From Candidatus Nitrosocosmicus sp. (lineage in GTDB: Archaea; Thermoproteota; Nitrososphaeria; Nitrososphaerales; Nitrososphaeraceae), in assembly GCA_029194465.1 (NCBI GenBank), contig JARFXS010000033.1, positions 1 through 34,070 of the forward strand: a DNA stretch of 34,070 nt, written 5' to 3'. Both the position numbers and the translations under genes were made by a program. This document shows, in pieces, positions 9,247 to 17,770 of the stretch. The stretch's first letter is position 1. Every line of letters starts with the position of its first letter. A model generated the notes under the pieces. The model had not been told where the DNA came from and did no database searches. It saw only the letters and a program-made list of their open reading frames with translations.

Positions 9247-9696
9247 TTAACTAGTAAACCCAAATAGTGAATTGAATCTTTCAATATCACCAGGCTCGGA
9301 ATTATCGGTGGAGGATTGTGCATCAGAATTATCGGTGGAGGATTGTGCATCAGAATTATCGGTGGAGGATTGTGCATCAGAATTATCGGTGGAGGATTGT
9401 GCATCAGAATTCAGAATAAACACCTCGTTGTAGCAGGTAGTTACCTCATGTTTAGTTGGTTCTTTTTCAAAATATGGATCTGCTTCAACACCTTTACTTT
9501 CGTCTATTTTTTTATCGATGCAATCATAAAATCCTGGAAGACCCTTATCTAGAGTAGCATTTCCTGTTTGAATTGGTATCAAATCTACTGCCTGACCAAA
9601 TGAAACATTTCCGTGGACAAAAGTCATCGACAACATTATGGTAAAAGTAATGTAAAGTAGTGAAAAGACTACCGAATTTTTCAACTCATTTTTCAT
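9247..9696 (-). CDS. Secreted protein with DAQSSTDNS repeats
   Basis: A 149-residue product with an N-terminal signal peptide (hydrophobic residues about 10-28, likely cleavage near SFGQA, residues 32-36). A short mature domain with two cysteines (YDCIDKK and TTCYNEV) follows. Then come four exact 9-residue repeats DAQSSTDNS at about residues 98-133, and a tail ending NSLFGFTS. The repeats are encoded by four copies of a 27-bp unit. The Ser/Thr/Asn-rich repeats suggest a disordered, possibly glycosylated spacer at the cell surface. Family not recognised. Confidence 0.7.
   Translation of the reverse strand: MKNELKNSVVFSLLYITFTIMLSMTFVHGNVSFGQAVDLIPIQTGNATLDKGLPGFYDCIDKKIDESKGVEADPYFEKEPTKHEVTTCYNEVFILNSDAQSSTDNSDAQSSTDNSDAQSSTDNSDAQSSTDNSEPGDIERFNSLFGFTS
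9299..9406. repeat. Four exact 27-bp tandem repeats
   Basis: A unit beginning GAATTATCGGTGGAGG occurs at 9299, 9326, 9353 and 9380, four copies with no mismatch that I can find. The unit is a multiple of three, so copy-number change keeps the host gene in frame. Identity between the copies implies recent expansion or homogenisation. Confidence 0.9.
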
Positions 9697-10648
9697 GCAG
9701 TTTTATCGTATAGAAATAATTTAACCTATTCTACAATTTCAACAACACATTTTTTACATAACAAACTAGAGGTACATTTTTAGTTTGTAAAATTATCATC
9801 ACTTTAGCTATAGTAATGATATTGTATTTCATCTTAAATTATGGCTTTGAACCAGGGAAAAAAGATTTCATGGCATAGTGAGTAAAACCCTAATATCCAA
9901 TAAAAAATGATTTCGATATGTAGATAAGCATTCCGCTATTTTTTATTAGAATCCTAATTTGTCTGATAAAGGATCCTCTATTGTGCTACACTATTGGAAA
10001 TAGACAAATTGTACTTTATCTGAAAAATCGTTCCCATAGATCGGATTTATATTTTAGTAACCACATAAAAATATGATAGCATCATGATATAAGACTAGGA
10101 ATAACTACTGCTATAATAAAAAACGGTTATTGATTTAATCTGGACAATAAAGGGATAGGTCTGAAAATTTAATGTCATTATCAGATGTAGTTCTTAGGTA
10201 AAAATCAAATCATAAAATCAGCTCCTTCAATATTTATGAGAAAATATTTGACTCAGTGACTACAGTGTCAAAAACAATGGATCTGTAATATCTCTATTCG
10301 CCTTCTTTGAGTATTGATTTTGTCATTTTTGTATTTGGTAGTCTAGCTGAAGAATAGACTGCAATAATAGAGTCAAAGAATCCATACAAAATTATTTTAT
10401 CATTTACCACATGTGGATCTCTTGTTGATTATTGAATGCATTCAATAAAATTAGAAGAAATATACATGTTGGATATTGTTAGCAATGAGACCATGCTCCA
10501 CAGTCAAGCGTATCATAAATCAAGCCGGCTTATACTATCTCTATAGTAGGCCCAAAATGAGAGGATAAATAATGCAACAACACATAATATGTAAATTGAG
10601 AAGAAGGGAAGGTTTTCCAATTATTCTTTTCTTTAGGAGATTGTCTTT
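9697..10648. other. Gene-poor stretch with one remnant
   Basis: No intact gene. The minus-strand remnant at 10234-10467 is listed separately. Below it, down to about 10139, the same minus frame remains protein-like between stops (for example DFYLRTTSDNDIKFSDLS), so the remnant may extend further. The rest shows nothing. Confidence 0.4.
10234..10467 (-). pseudogene. Gene remnant with two in-frame stops
   Basis: One minus-strand frame from an ATG at 10467 to a TAA at 10234 spans 78 codons with only two internal stops (TAA at codon 13 and a TAG later). The translation between them reads RDPHVVNDKIILYGFFDSII and SSARLPNTKMTKSILKEGE, then RYYRSIVFDTVVTESNIFS. Keeping one frame while acquiring stops is what a decaying gene looks like. 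No family is recognised. Confidence 0.4.
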
Positions 10649-10792
10649 ATGCTAGATTTCTTTGAGATGGAGCGTGTAATAGAAGAACTTGCAAAAGCTT
10701 ATCCTGCTCAATGCGCAACTACCTGGTTTAAGATAACAAAAAATCACAAACCATCTGAAGAAGAATATCGCAACAAAGTAGCAAGTACATGA
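10649..10792 (+). CDS. 47-aa ORF coupled to the next ORF
   Basis: ATG at 10649 is preceded by a good Shine-Dalgarno sequence AGGAGA at 10635-10640. The product begins MLDFFEMERVIEELAKAYPA and ends YRNKVAST. Its TGA overlaps the ATG of the next ORF (ATGA at 10789-10792), so translation is likely coupled. Both peptides have similar style, and together they could represent an originally single protein split by a frameshift. Function unknown. Confidence 0.5.
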   Translation: MLDFFEMERVIEELAKAYPAQCATTWFKITKNHKPSEEEYRNKVAST

Positions 10793-11079
10793 AAATATTT
10801 GAATATTTACTCGCTACCTATCCACCTGGTCCTGATACGGATAGACTCAAAGAATTGGTCAAAAAGATTTTGGCAAAAGAAATAGAAAAGGTCCTTAAAG
10901 GAGACAATAAAGATGTAGAAAAAAGACATAGACACTACGTAATCAATTCTCCTTCACCAGTTTATTCAAATGATACTTTAAAGGAAGTTTCTGAACAACA
11001 ACATTCAGAAAAATCAATTGATATTGCTAGCAATCCTTTGATAAAAAGAGACAAAAAAATTATGAGGGTATCACAATAG
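10789..11079 (+). CDS. 96-aa hypothetical protein, possibly frameshifted
   Basis: The product begins MKIFEYLLATYPPGPDTDRL and continues through an amphipathic basic helix (about residues 20-42) to a polar, probably disordered tail. It overlaps the 47-residue ORF by four bases. The frame ends at TAG 11077-11079. Just before that a run of seven A (in GACAAAAAAATT) occurs. Shifting one base back there opens a further 38 codons ending at TAA 11180, with a very basic stretch (NRRRKKK). The end may therefore be a frameshift product or sequencing indel. No domain recognised. Confidence 0.5.
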   Translation: MKIFEYLLATYPPGPDTDRLKELVKKILAKEIEKVLKGDNKDVEKRHRHYVINSPSPVYSNDTLKEVSEQQHSEKSIDIASNPLIKRDKKIMRVSQ

Positions 11080-11180
11080 TAAGTGAAGAACATAATCAGG
11101 AAAACCAAAATGAATATAGCAACGAAATCTTAGTTAATCGTCGTCGTAAAAAAAAGGTAATGATTTCAGCAGATCAGTAA

Positions 11181-11885
11181 CAAAAATAACGATATCTATA
11201 CCTCCACTTCTCCATATTTTGAGACTCCACGGTTTAGTATTTAGGCAACAAGAGTCAATAATACTACTTAATTTATTTCATCTATGATATTACTCAAGTC
11301 ATGTCAAAAGCCATCAATTAAACATTAGATTACCAAATTAAGAAATCGCCTATCTAAATAAGATGCTTCTATCAATTCAAATATCAATTTCACGTAGGTA
11401 TTGGGTCTTGGTATTGAGATCTGTTAGGCCATCTCAAGACCTTTATTGGCTTTCGCCAAAGCCTACACGCTTTTATAAAAGTATAATATAATATGTGAAT
11501 TGAACATAAATTATTTTCGATAGTGGTATTATTTGCCTTGGCTTTCTCATTATTGATAGATCACCTTCTCATTCTAGCCAAATTAAGGACATGTTTTTCT
11601 TAAGTCATGATTGAATCAAATATCAATTTTTATCTATATAACTTGAGGTTGCTTAATGAAAAAAGAGCATATGAATGGATCTATAGATAGATAGAAACAA
11701 GAGTTAGGCTGAGTTGATCCACCCAAAAAATATACTTGAAATCACCTCCATGCAGACACTTTGCCAGATCAACAAAAACCTCATGAAAAAAGGAGTCAAT
11801 AAGAAGACGTCCTTTAGGAGCTGCACCTAAATATTATCATTAAGTAGAGACTACCAATTTATACGAATGCTTTCATAAAATAAAC
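11181..11885. other. Intergenic upstream of the SDR gene
   Basis: Holds the dispersed non-coding element copy B (11394-11603). From about 11650 to 11840 one plus frame with several stops is weakly protein-like (ends RRRPLGAAPKYYH), too weak to call as a gene. Confidence 0.4.
11394..11603 (+). repeat. Dispersed non-coding element, copy B
   Basis: Shares ordered blocks with copy A and a longer exact core with copy C: CAAGACC, TTATTGGCTT, CGCCAAAGCCTACA. Several hairpins are possible: GGTCTTG (11404-11410) with CAAGACC (11435-11441), TTGAGAT with ATCTCAA inside it (mutually exclusive with the outer stem), and GGCTTT-CGCC-AAAGCC (11448-11463). This looks more like a structured RNA than coding sequence. 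Boundaries are approximate. Confidence 0.5.
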
Positions 11886-12743
11886 ATGCAAGTGAAGGAG
11901 AAGAGGGTCGCAATAGTGACAGGAAGTTCAAGTGGAATAGGATTTCAAACTGCACTCACACTGGCTAGAAACGGATATTTCACATACGCATCTATGCGAA
12001 ATATTGAAAAATCCAAAATCATAACGGAAATAGCAAAGAAAGAAAGTTTACCATTACAAGTTATTCAGGTTGATGTCAATGATAGTGTTACCGTTAAGAA
12101 CGCAATTGACAAGATAGTTAAGGACGTTAAAAGAATCGATGTATTGGTAAACAACGCTGGATATGGCCTATTTGGGGCTCTGGAGGAATTGTCCATTGAA
12201 GAAATAAAAGCCCAATTTGAAACTAACTTTTTTGGGGTTGTACGGATAACTCAGGCAGTTCTTCCAACAATGAGAGATCAGAAAGGTGGTGGTACGATAG
12301 TGAACGTAAGTTCAGTTGGAGGACTAGTAAGCGCACCGATTTTATCTGCGTATAATAGCACTAAGTTTGCGTTAGAAGGTCTGAGTGAATCAATATCACA
12401 TGAATTGATACCTTTTGGAATCAGGGTGGTCATAATAGAACCAGGCTTCATAAAAACTAACATCATGAATTCCAGTGTTGTTGCCAAAAAAGCCTCAAGA
12501 CATAAATCTCCATACTATCCCTATACTCAAAGGATAAACGGTTATTTTAAATCCATGATGAACAATCCAGAATCATTAACCCCAGATGAAGTAGCCAAGG
12601 TAATACTACACGCAGTAACATCAGAAAATCCACAACTAAGATATACAGTAGGTAATGATGCATCAGCCATAGTCCAAGCAAAAAGAAATATGTCAGAAGT
12701 AGATTTTATCAATTCAATAAAACAACAACTCTTGCCTGAATGA
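11886..12743 (+). CDS. Short-chain dehydrogenase/reductase
   Basis: A 285-residue classical SDR. The Rossmann nucleotide-binding motif TGSSSGIG is at residues 12-19, and NNAG at 89-92 stabilises the fold. The catalytic set is Ser143 (in VNVSSVGG), Tyr156 and Lys160 (YNSTK). The PG motif (EPGFIKT, about residues 184-190) follows. It transfers hydride between NAD(P)(H) and an alcohol or carbonyl substrate in the cytosol. The region after the PG motif (about 190-240) is the substrate loop and resembles the group annotated as 17-beta-hydroxysteroid-dehydrogenase-like SDRs, but the substrate cannot be read from sequence. The gene is isolated, with ATG at 11886, and intact. Confidence 0.9.
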   Translation: MQVKEKRVAIVTGSSSGIGFQTALTLARNGYFTYASMRNIEKSKIITEIAKKESLPLQVIQVDVNDSVTVKNAIDKIVKDVKRIDVLVNNAGYGLFGALEELSIEEIKAQFETNFFGVVRITQAVLPTMRDQKGGGTIVNVSSVGGLVSAPILSAYNSTKFALEGLSESISHELIPFGIRVVIIEPGFIKTNIMNSSVVAKKASRHKSPYYPYTQRINGYFKSMMNNPESLTPDEVAKVILHAVTSENPQLRYTVGNDASAIVQAKRNMSEVDFINSIKQQLLPE

Positions 12744-13322
12744 CAATGATTGGTAGAATAGGTTATTATAATTCATAACTCAACTCAATTTCATGTGTGA
12801 TCAATTTGATACTGCGGGCATGAATACAATTGGTCATTAATAAGTAATCAATATGTTAAATAATCCCATAACCAATCTATCAGATTAAACATTGTTAGGC
12901 CTACAATATATTTTTTCATCTTTGCTGATTACTGATACTTACTAATGAACCATGTAAATTTGGTCGATTTGAAGTATAGAATTGATTCCTATGAGTAATA
13001 GTTTTCAGGATTTCAAGGGACATTCTAAACAGGAATTCGTAATTTATTGGATTGAATAAAATCATGATAACAGTAACTGATATGTGTCTGGGTTAAGATT
13101 GAGAGTTTTTTAAAAAGGTATGACCTTATCGTGAGCAAGCCGTAGGGCCGAAATAACATTCATGGCTAGACTTTGCAAAAACATATAATCAATAAACAAT
13201 TCAATTTGACGTTTTGATTCTTTACAACCCATGTTTAAATCAGTCAGCCAGATGGGTCTTGAATTGCAGATCTATGATAAAAGTTTTAAAAGCAGCCATT
13301 TCCCTACTGCAGTGTTGAAACA
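12744..13322. other. Intergenic, nothing recognised
   Basis: No gene-like frame seen. A TATA-like AAGTTTTAAAAG at about 13281-13292 precedes the patatin gene start. Confidence 0.45.
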
Positions 13323-14783
13323 TTGAATGCATCTACTCATTTTCAAAGGGCATTGATATTCCAAGGAGGAGGTTCATTGGGAGCTTATGAGGCTGGCGTT
13401 TACAAGGCCACTTATGAGCTGCTATCTGAAAGGGATGTAAAACTGGGTAGGCAGGGAATGCCGATTTTTCATATTGTGGCTGGGACTTCAATAGGCGCAA
13501 TGAATGCAACCGTCTTAGTCAGTTATGTGAAAGAAAACAAGACATGGAAAGGATCTGCTGATAGACTGATTGAATTCTGGGAACATATGTCAACAGAATC
13601 TTTTATGGATTCAATTCCAAGTTTTAATGCATGGTGGAATTATTGGAACTATTTTAATAAAGATTTGGCGTCAAGCGAATCAGCGAGAAGATACTATGAC
13701 ACAAAGCAATTCATGTTTAGAGGAGTACCAAATGTATTTAGCCTTTCTCAAACATTAGAAGATAGGAGGTTTTTGGATCCGATTAATACACAATACCTCT
13801 ATAGTAATGAACCATTAAGAAGGAGCCTCGAGAAATTTGCAAAGTTTCCGGTAGCAACAAGTTACCAGAATAATGAACCTAGGCTACTCTTGGTGAGCGT
13901 CGACGTCCAGGAGGGAAGTACGGTAGTATTTGACAGTTACGAAAAAGAAGATGGTACTCGGAAAACTGAATATGGTCGGTACGGCCCCGAATACTCTAGA
14001 GGACCTAATGACCACGAAGGTTTTGAGTACATTATTAATCATAATGATGGGATAGAAGTTGACTTTGTTCTCGCAAGTGGTTCAGTACCTGTTAATTACG
14101 AATATACGAAGTTACAAGTCGAAGATACTAATGGTAGTAATCGGACCAAAACCGGTAATGAAAAACAAGCAGAAGATAAAAATAGGGTAAATACTGCTAA
14201 GCAAGTCCGCTATTTCTGGGATGGCGGCATCATAGCAAATACACCACTTAGAGAGGCTGTAATAGAGCATCGCCGGTATTGGGATTTAGTTAGAAAATCT
14301 GAAGTGCCTCCACTGCGGGTTTTCATAGTAAACGTACATCCAATTAGACAGGATTCTCTGCCTGCAGATCATGATGCACTTGTGGATAGGAAAAATGACT
14401 TGACTTATCATGATAGGACCTTATTTGATGAAAGAATGGCTTTAATGATGACTGATTATGTTAAAATCGCCAATAGCCTCATCAAGCTAGCTGAAGATAA
14501 CAATGTTAAAAGGTCTCTAATAGAGGACATCCTAAAGAAGCAAGCCGATACGAGAAACTTTAGCACTGGGAAGCACTTAAAATACGCCGATCTGATTGAA
14601 CATATGGTTTCTGTAGAACAGGTAATTAGAATAGAACGCAAAAATGACAAGCACACAATATCAAATAAAACTTTTGATTTCTCAAACATTACAGTAAAAA
14701 ATCTAATAAGAGATGGATATGAAGAAACACTCGAGCAGGAAGCCAGTATTCTTCAGGTATGGGACTCAGAGCACCCAAGATAA
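13323..14783 (+). CDS. Patatin-like phospholipase
   Basis: A 486-residue protein of the patatin family. The oxyanion-hole motif GGGSLG is at residues 15-20. The nucleophile elbow GTSIG places the catalytic Ser at residue 56. The partner Asp is Asp300 in the DGG motif (FWDGGIIANTP). These form the Ser-Asp dyad that hydrolyses acyl esters of phospholipids or related lipids. An insertion of roughly 60 charged residues before the DGG motif (about residues 230-290) and a C-terminal extension of about 150 residues make it longer than minimal patatins. The start is a TTG at 13323; an in-frame TAA lies upstream at 13287 and no ATG or GTG is available between. In archaea with ether lipids the natural substrate is uncertain (acyl storage lipids or scavenged lipids). 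Confidence 0.88.
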   Translation: MNASTHFQRALIFQGGGSLGAYEAGVYKATYELLSERDVKLGRQGMPIFHIVAGTSIGAMNATVLVSYVKENKTWKGSADRLIEFWEHMSTESFMDSIPSFNAWWNYWNYFNKDLASSESARRYYDTKQFMFRGVPNVFSLSQTLEDRRFLDPINTQYLYSNEPLRRSLEKFAKFPVATSYQNNEPRLLLVSVDVQEGSTVVFDSYEKEDGTRKTEYGRYGPEYSRGPNDHEGFEYIINHNDGIEVDFVLASGSVPVNYEYTKLQVEDTNGSNRTKTGNEKQAEDKNRVNTAKQVRYFWDGGIIANTPLREAVIEHRRYWDLVRKSEVPPLRVFIVNVHPIRQDSLPADHDALVDRKNDLTYHDRTLFDERMALMMTDYVKIANSLIKLAEDNNVKRSLIEDILKKQADTRNFSTGKHLKYADLIEHMVSVEQVIRIERKNDKHTISNKTFDFSNITVKNLIRDGYEETLEQEASILQVWDSEHPR

Positions 14784-15263
14784 GTTAACATTAATGTTTA
14801 TGACCATAGCTCATTCATAATTTAGAAGTTTTATCATGATACATACCCATTCTGGGCCTTTGAGCATTCAAACACATTAGAATATTCTAGCAATGCTTTG
14901 AAATCATAGGCTTATTCACGCCGGCTCACAGAATGACTTCTCCTCCTTACTTCTCCACACTGCTTAAAATGTTTTTGATATGATCTTTGGGCTAAAATGG
15001 ACTCATAGAAAAAAATAATGCTACTGCATATATCAAGGTGACAACTAATTGAATACAGTCTGAAGAATTTCAATGATACCTTTTAACAGAATTTAATTTT
15101 AGACTTGGCTCCTTCAACCATTTCAATTATGCGCCATTAGTTTCGACAAACCTAATGTTGTTAGCTAGTACGATGTAAATGCATGCTTTTTTTAGATTGT
15201 TTGAGTAGTCACCATACAGGTGGAACAAATTACCGTATGTTACTAAACCATGACAAATTCTCT
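14784..15263. other. Convergent intergenic region
   Basis: Lies between the 3' ends of the patatin and MscS-like genes. No supported feature. Confidence 0.45.
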
Positions 15264-15866
15264 CTATGTTCTTAAGAATGTTATTACTCTTATTATTACT
15301 GGAGATGTCAATAATGATGAACTTGGTGCTCTCATAATATCACCGTTTGACATCAAGAGTTCACAATTTAACAAACCTATGTCACAAACCTTTCGACTAT
15401 TTCCAAATACGGTTATAACATCGTCTATCTTAAATGGCCTCGTCAGTGAAAGATACATGCCTGCTATCATATTTCCCAAAAGATTCTGATAAGCAAAGCC
15501 GATTACAAGTGTACCGATAGATGCTGCTATTGCAACGTTTTGACTAATAAATGGTAGCACGATGTCAGCTACCACGATTCCTCCGAGAATTCTTATTAGA
15601 CTCCACAATGAGTTGGCTGTCTGGCCAGATTGCTGAGCCGTGATCACCAGTCGAAACGCCGTATTGGCTATTATTTCTGTAACCAGATACCCTACAATAC
15701 TCACCTGCAAACTTTGAAAATAAATCAAATATTCTACTGGTAACAACCATATGCTTAGACTCAATGTTACCGCCAAAATTGCTCCTAAAATGACCAATCT
15801 CTTTATAACCGATCGTTTAGCATTATCAATAATTCGACTATTTCCGGTTTTATCATATTCAGACAT
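15264..15866 (-). CDS. Small MscS-type mechanosensitive channel protein
   Basis: A 200-residue protein with three or four transmembrane segments (about residues 22-45, 52-72, 88-110, 112-135). The pore-lining helix and the start of the beta domain match MscS: SIGTLVIGFAYQNLLGNMIAG followed by LTRPFKIDDVITVFG. The usual PNS motif reads PSS here, and the protein ends soon after it (ITFLRT). The alpha/beta C-terminal vestibule domain of typical MscS channels is therefore missing. It would open under membrane tension to release solutes on osmotic downshift. The short form may be natural in this lineage or a truncation. An ATG start at 15866 is used. Confidence 0.8.
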   Translation of the reverse strand: MSEYDKTGNSRIIDNAKRSVIKRLVILGAILAVTLSLSIWLLPVEYLIYFQSLQVSIVGYLVTEIIANTAFRLVITAQQSGQTANSLWSLIRILGGIVVADIVLPFISQNVAIAASIGTLVIGFAYQNLLGNMIAGMYLSLTRPFKIDDVITVFGNSRKVCDIGLLNCELLMSNGDIMRAPSSSLLTSPVIIRVITFLRT

Positions 15867-16296
15867 CTCTATATCCTATTGTGACAGGTTTATACATCGA
15901 TTGCTATCGTGCTGAAGACAGCAGGTAAATATTGAATCATGATAATCGAATCATAATAGAAAAATCCAACATAAGAATGAAGGATAGTGTTATTTTAGAT
16001 AGGATTATTTAGTGCTATACCATTGAACCCTCTCAAACGGTTTTTGTTTGATTTAATCATGCTAGAATCAAAATGAGCTCCATCTATAAAAAAATTTTGT
16101 GGATAGAAAAGTAGTAAAACGTTAAAACAACAATAATTTTAGTAGATTTGATTGCTAGAGAATGGGAACGTGAACTAGTGTTTTGATACAGAGCCAATTA
16201 TAAAGGGAATTTTTTATTTGGACCGTTATCAACGATTTCTCAGATATGATCATAGCAAAAAAATTTGTTGTAAGTTATAAGACCATTCTATCAGAT
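15867..16296. other. Intergenic, nothing recognised
   Basis: AT-rich spacer upstream of the MscS-like gene on its strand. No gene or repeat was supported. Confidence 0.45.
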
Positions 16297-16392
16297 TCAT
16301 CCGCTGTTTAACCCTATCATAACAAAGAATCCAATAAATGCGATTAATGATGCAGTTCCTATTATTGATATTGTCCAGTCTAATTTAGACAA
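16297..16392 (-). CDS. 31-aa single-pass membrane microprotein
   Basis: A TTG-started frame of 31 codons whose product is a polar N terminus (LSKLDWT, Met at position 1 when initiated) followed by one transmembrane helix of about 20 residues (ISIIGTASLIAFIGFFVMIG) and LNSG. An AGAGGT Shine-Dalgarno-like sequence lies about seven bases before the TTG on the minus strand, which supports translation. The peptide is small but well formed and ends in a normal TGA. It might be a subunit or regulator of a membrane complex; no partner is nearby. Confidence 0.55.
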   Translation of the reverse strand: MSKLDWTISIIGTASLIAFIGFFVMIGLNSG

Positions 16393-16836
16393 TACTTGTA
16401 TACCTCTTTATTTACTGATTCCATCATTACTTTTATGCGATATATTCTAACCTCATACCGCTTTAAAGCTCTTCTCCTCCTTTCGACTTCGTTTTTTATA
16501 GCCACCAATCAAAAGAATATCTAATCAATTCCTTATTAATATTAACTCTGAACTTGAGGAAAATATTTCTAGGGTTTCCTCTTCTCTATTATCACATTTA
16601 ATTTATTATTGGAATTATGTCAAAAATCTAAGATGAATGATGTTTGAAAATCATTTCGACTTTTATATACTAAATGACCAATCCTTATTGTTTGCTGCAG
16701 ATATGTTCATAGTATGCTTCCTCCATCCATGATGATCAGGTTCCTTGTTGCAGTAGACTTGTAATGAATTTCATAAAATCAAAAACTTGTAGAAAGTAAA
16801 ATTATGCGTCCTGTTCCAACTGGACATTTGAGAGAT
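16393..16836. other. Intergenic, nothing recognised
   Basis: Spacer between the two small minus-strand genes. No further frame of interest. Confidence 0.4.
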
Positions 16837-17001
16837 TTAATCAGCACCCATGTTTCCACCACATGCACAAAAATAAAATTCATCTATACGAGAATTACAA
16901 AAAGGACATATTCCAACGCTATCATAATCAACATCAACAGCGTCTTTACCATATAGCACAAGATGATCGTTTATTTCATCTGCTATTTCATTGATGCTCA
17001 T
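16837..17001 (-). CDS. 54-aa zinc-ribbon protein
   Basis: ATG at 17001 to TAA at 16837. The N-terminal half is acidic and helical (MSINEIADEINDHLVLYGKD). The C-terminal half carries four cysteines as CPFC (residues 32-35) and CAC (45-47), followed by GGNMGAD. That is a compact treble-clef or zinc-ribbon pattern CxxC-x9-CxC. Such mini zinc proteins are frequent in archaea and usually bind nucleic acids or proteins. The very AT-rich upstream region on the minus strand contains TATA-like sequence. It lies alone; its role is unknown. Confidence 0.65.
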   Translation of the reverse strand: MSINEIADEINDHLVLYGKDAVDVDYDSVGICPFCNSRIDEFYFCACGGNMGAD

Positions 17002-17770
17002 TATTAGACATGATATAGGTTGAATCTTTCTTTAATATGTTTAGATTATTACTTAATTAAATTTATATTTTCATTAATTTAATTAAAAAATTATAAATTT
17101 TCTTTAAAAAATATATACAATTAATAAGTCAAAACAATGAGTTTTAAAATTCCTGAACAACAATAATTAGGAGAACCACTAGGATTTTAGAAAAAAGATA
17201 AAATCAAGCAAGACATGAGAATTTAAGGTGAAATGAGAACGCGAACAAGATTTAGCATATGCAGGCATTAAATCTTGTTATTATTTTGTTGAGCATTCAC
17301 AAGACCCTTATTGGCTTGCGCCAAAGCCTACATCCTCATGCAGAAGGATAATTTTATTAGTTAAATCATGACCTGTTATTTTCAAAAGGGATAATAATTA
17401 CCTTGATTTTCACCTAGTTGCAGAGAACCTTTCATGATCAATACAATTTAAGGCTAATTCTGCTGAAATTACAGATCTTATTGTCGACCTTTATGTTGCA
17501 TTATCATTGCATAGCAGACAGAGCGTTAGCTACTCTTGCCAGACGGGTAATAACGACCATATAAAAATTTATTGTATTGCCTCCAAGCTTTTAGGATTGG
17601 ATTATTAGAACATGGGTAAGAAGTATTGTTAATGGTTTTTTATTTAAATAGTTATCTCCTCCGCCGGCCAAATATTGATTTAATTCAATTACATTTATGA
17701 CAAATATTGATAATTTCTAAATAGAAACTAGTTCAGAAAACCTAAATTATATAATGAAAATATCCATGAT
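17002..17770. other. Intergenic with structured element copy C
   Basis: Holds the hairpin and conserved core described at 17246-17335. The rest shows nothing supported. Confidence 0.4.
17246..17335 (+). repeat. Dispersed non-coding element, copy C, with hairpin
   Basis: An 11-bp perfect inverted repeat (AACAAGATTTA ... TAAATCTTGTT, 14-base loop) begins near 17243. About 20 bases further comes CACAAGACCCTTATTGGCTT and then GCGCCAAAGCCTACAT. That matches copy B at 11434-11470 with only a few differences, and a GGCTT/AAGCC stem can form in both. The hairpin preceding the core differs in sequence from those of copies A and B, as expected if structure rather than sequence is kept. Confidence 0.45.

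Noticed and set aside
9219..9552. Open frames on both strands with NPPPIILMH- or IIGGGLCIR-type repeats
   Set aside because: They only reflect the 27-bp tandem repeats of the secreted protein gene read in other frames.
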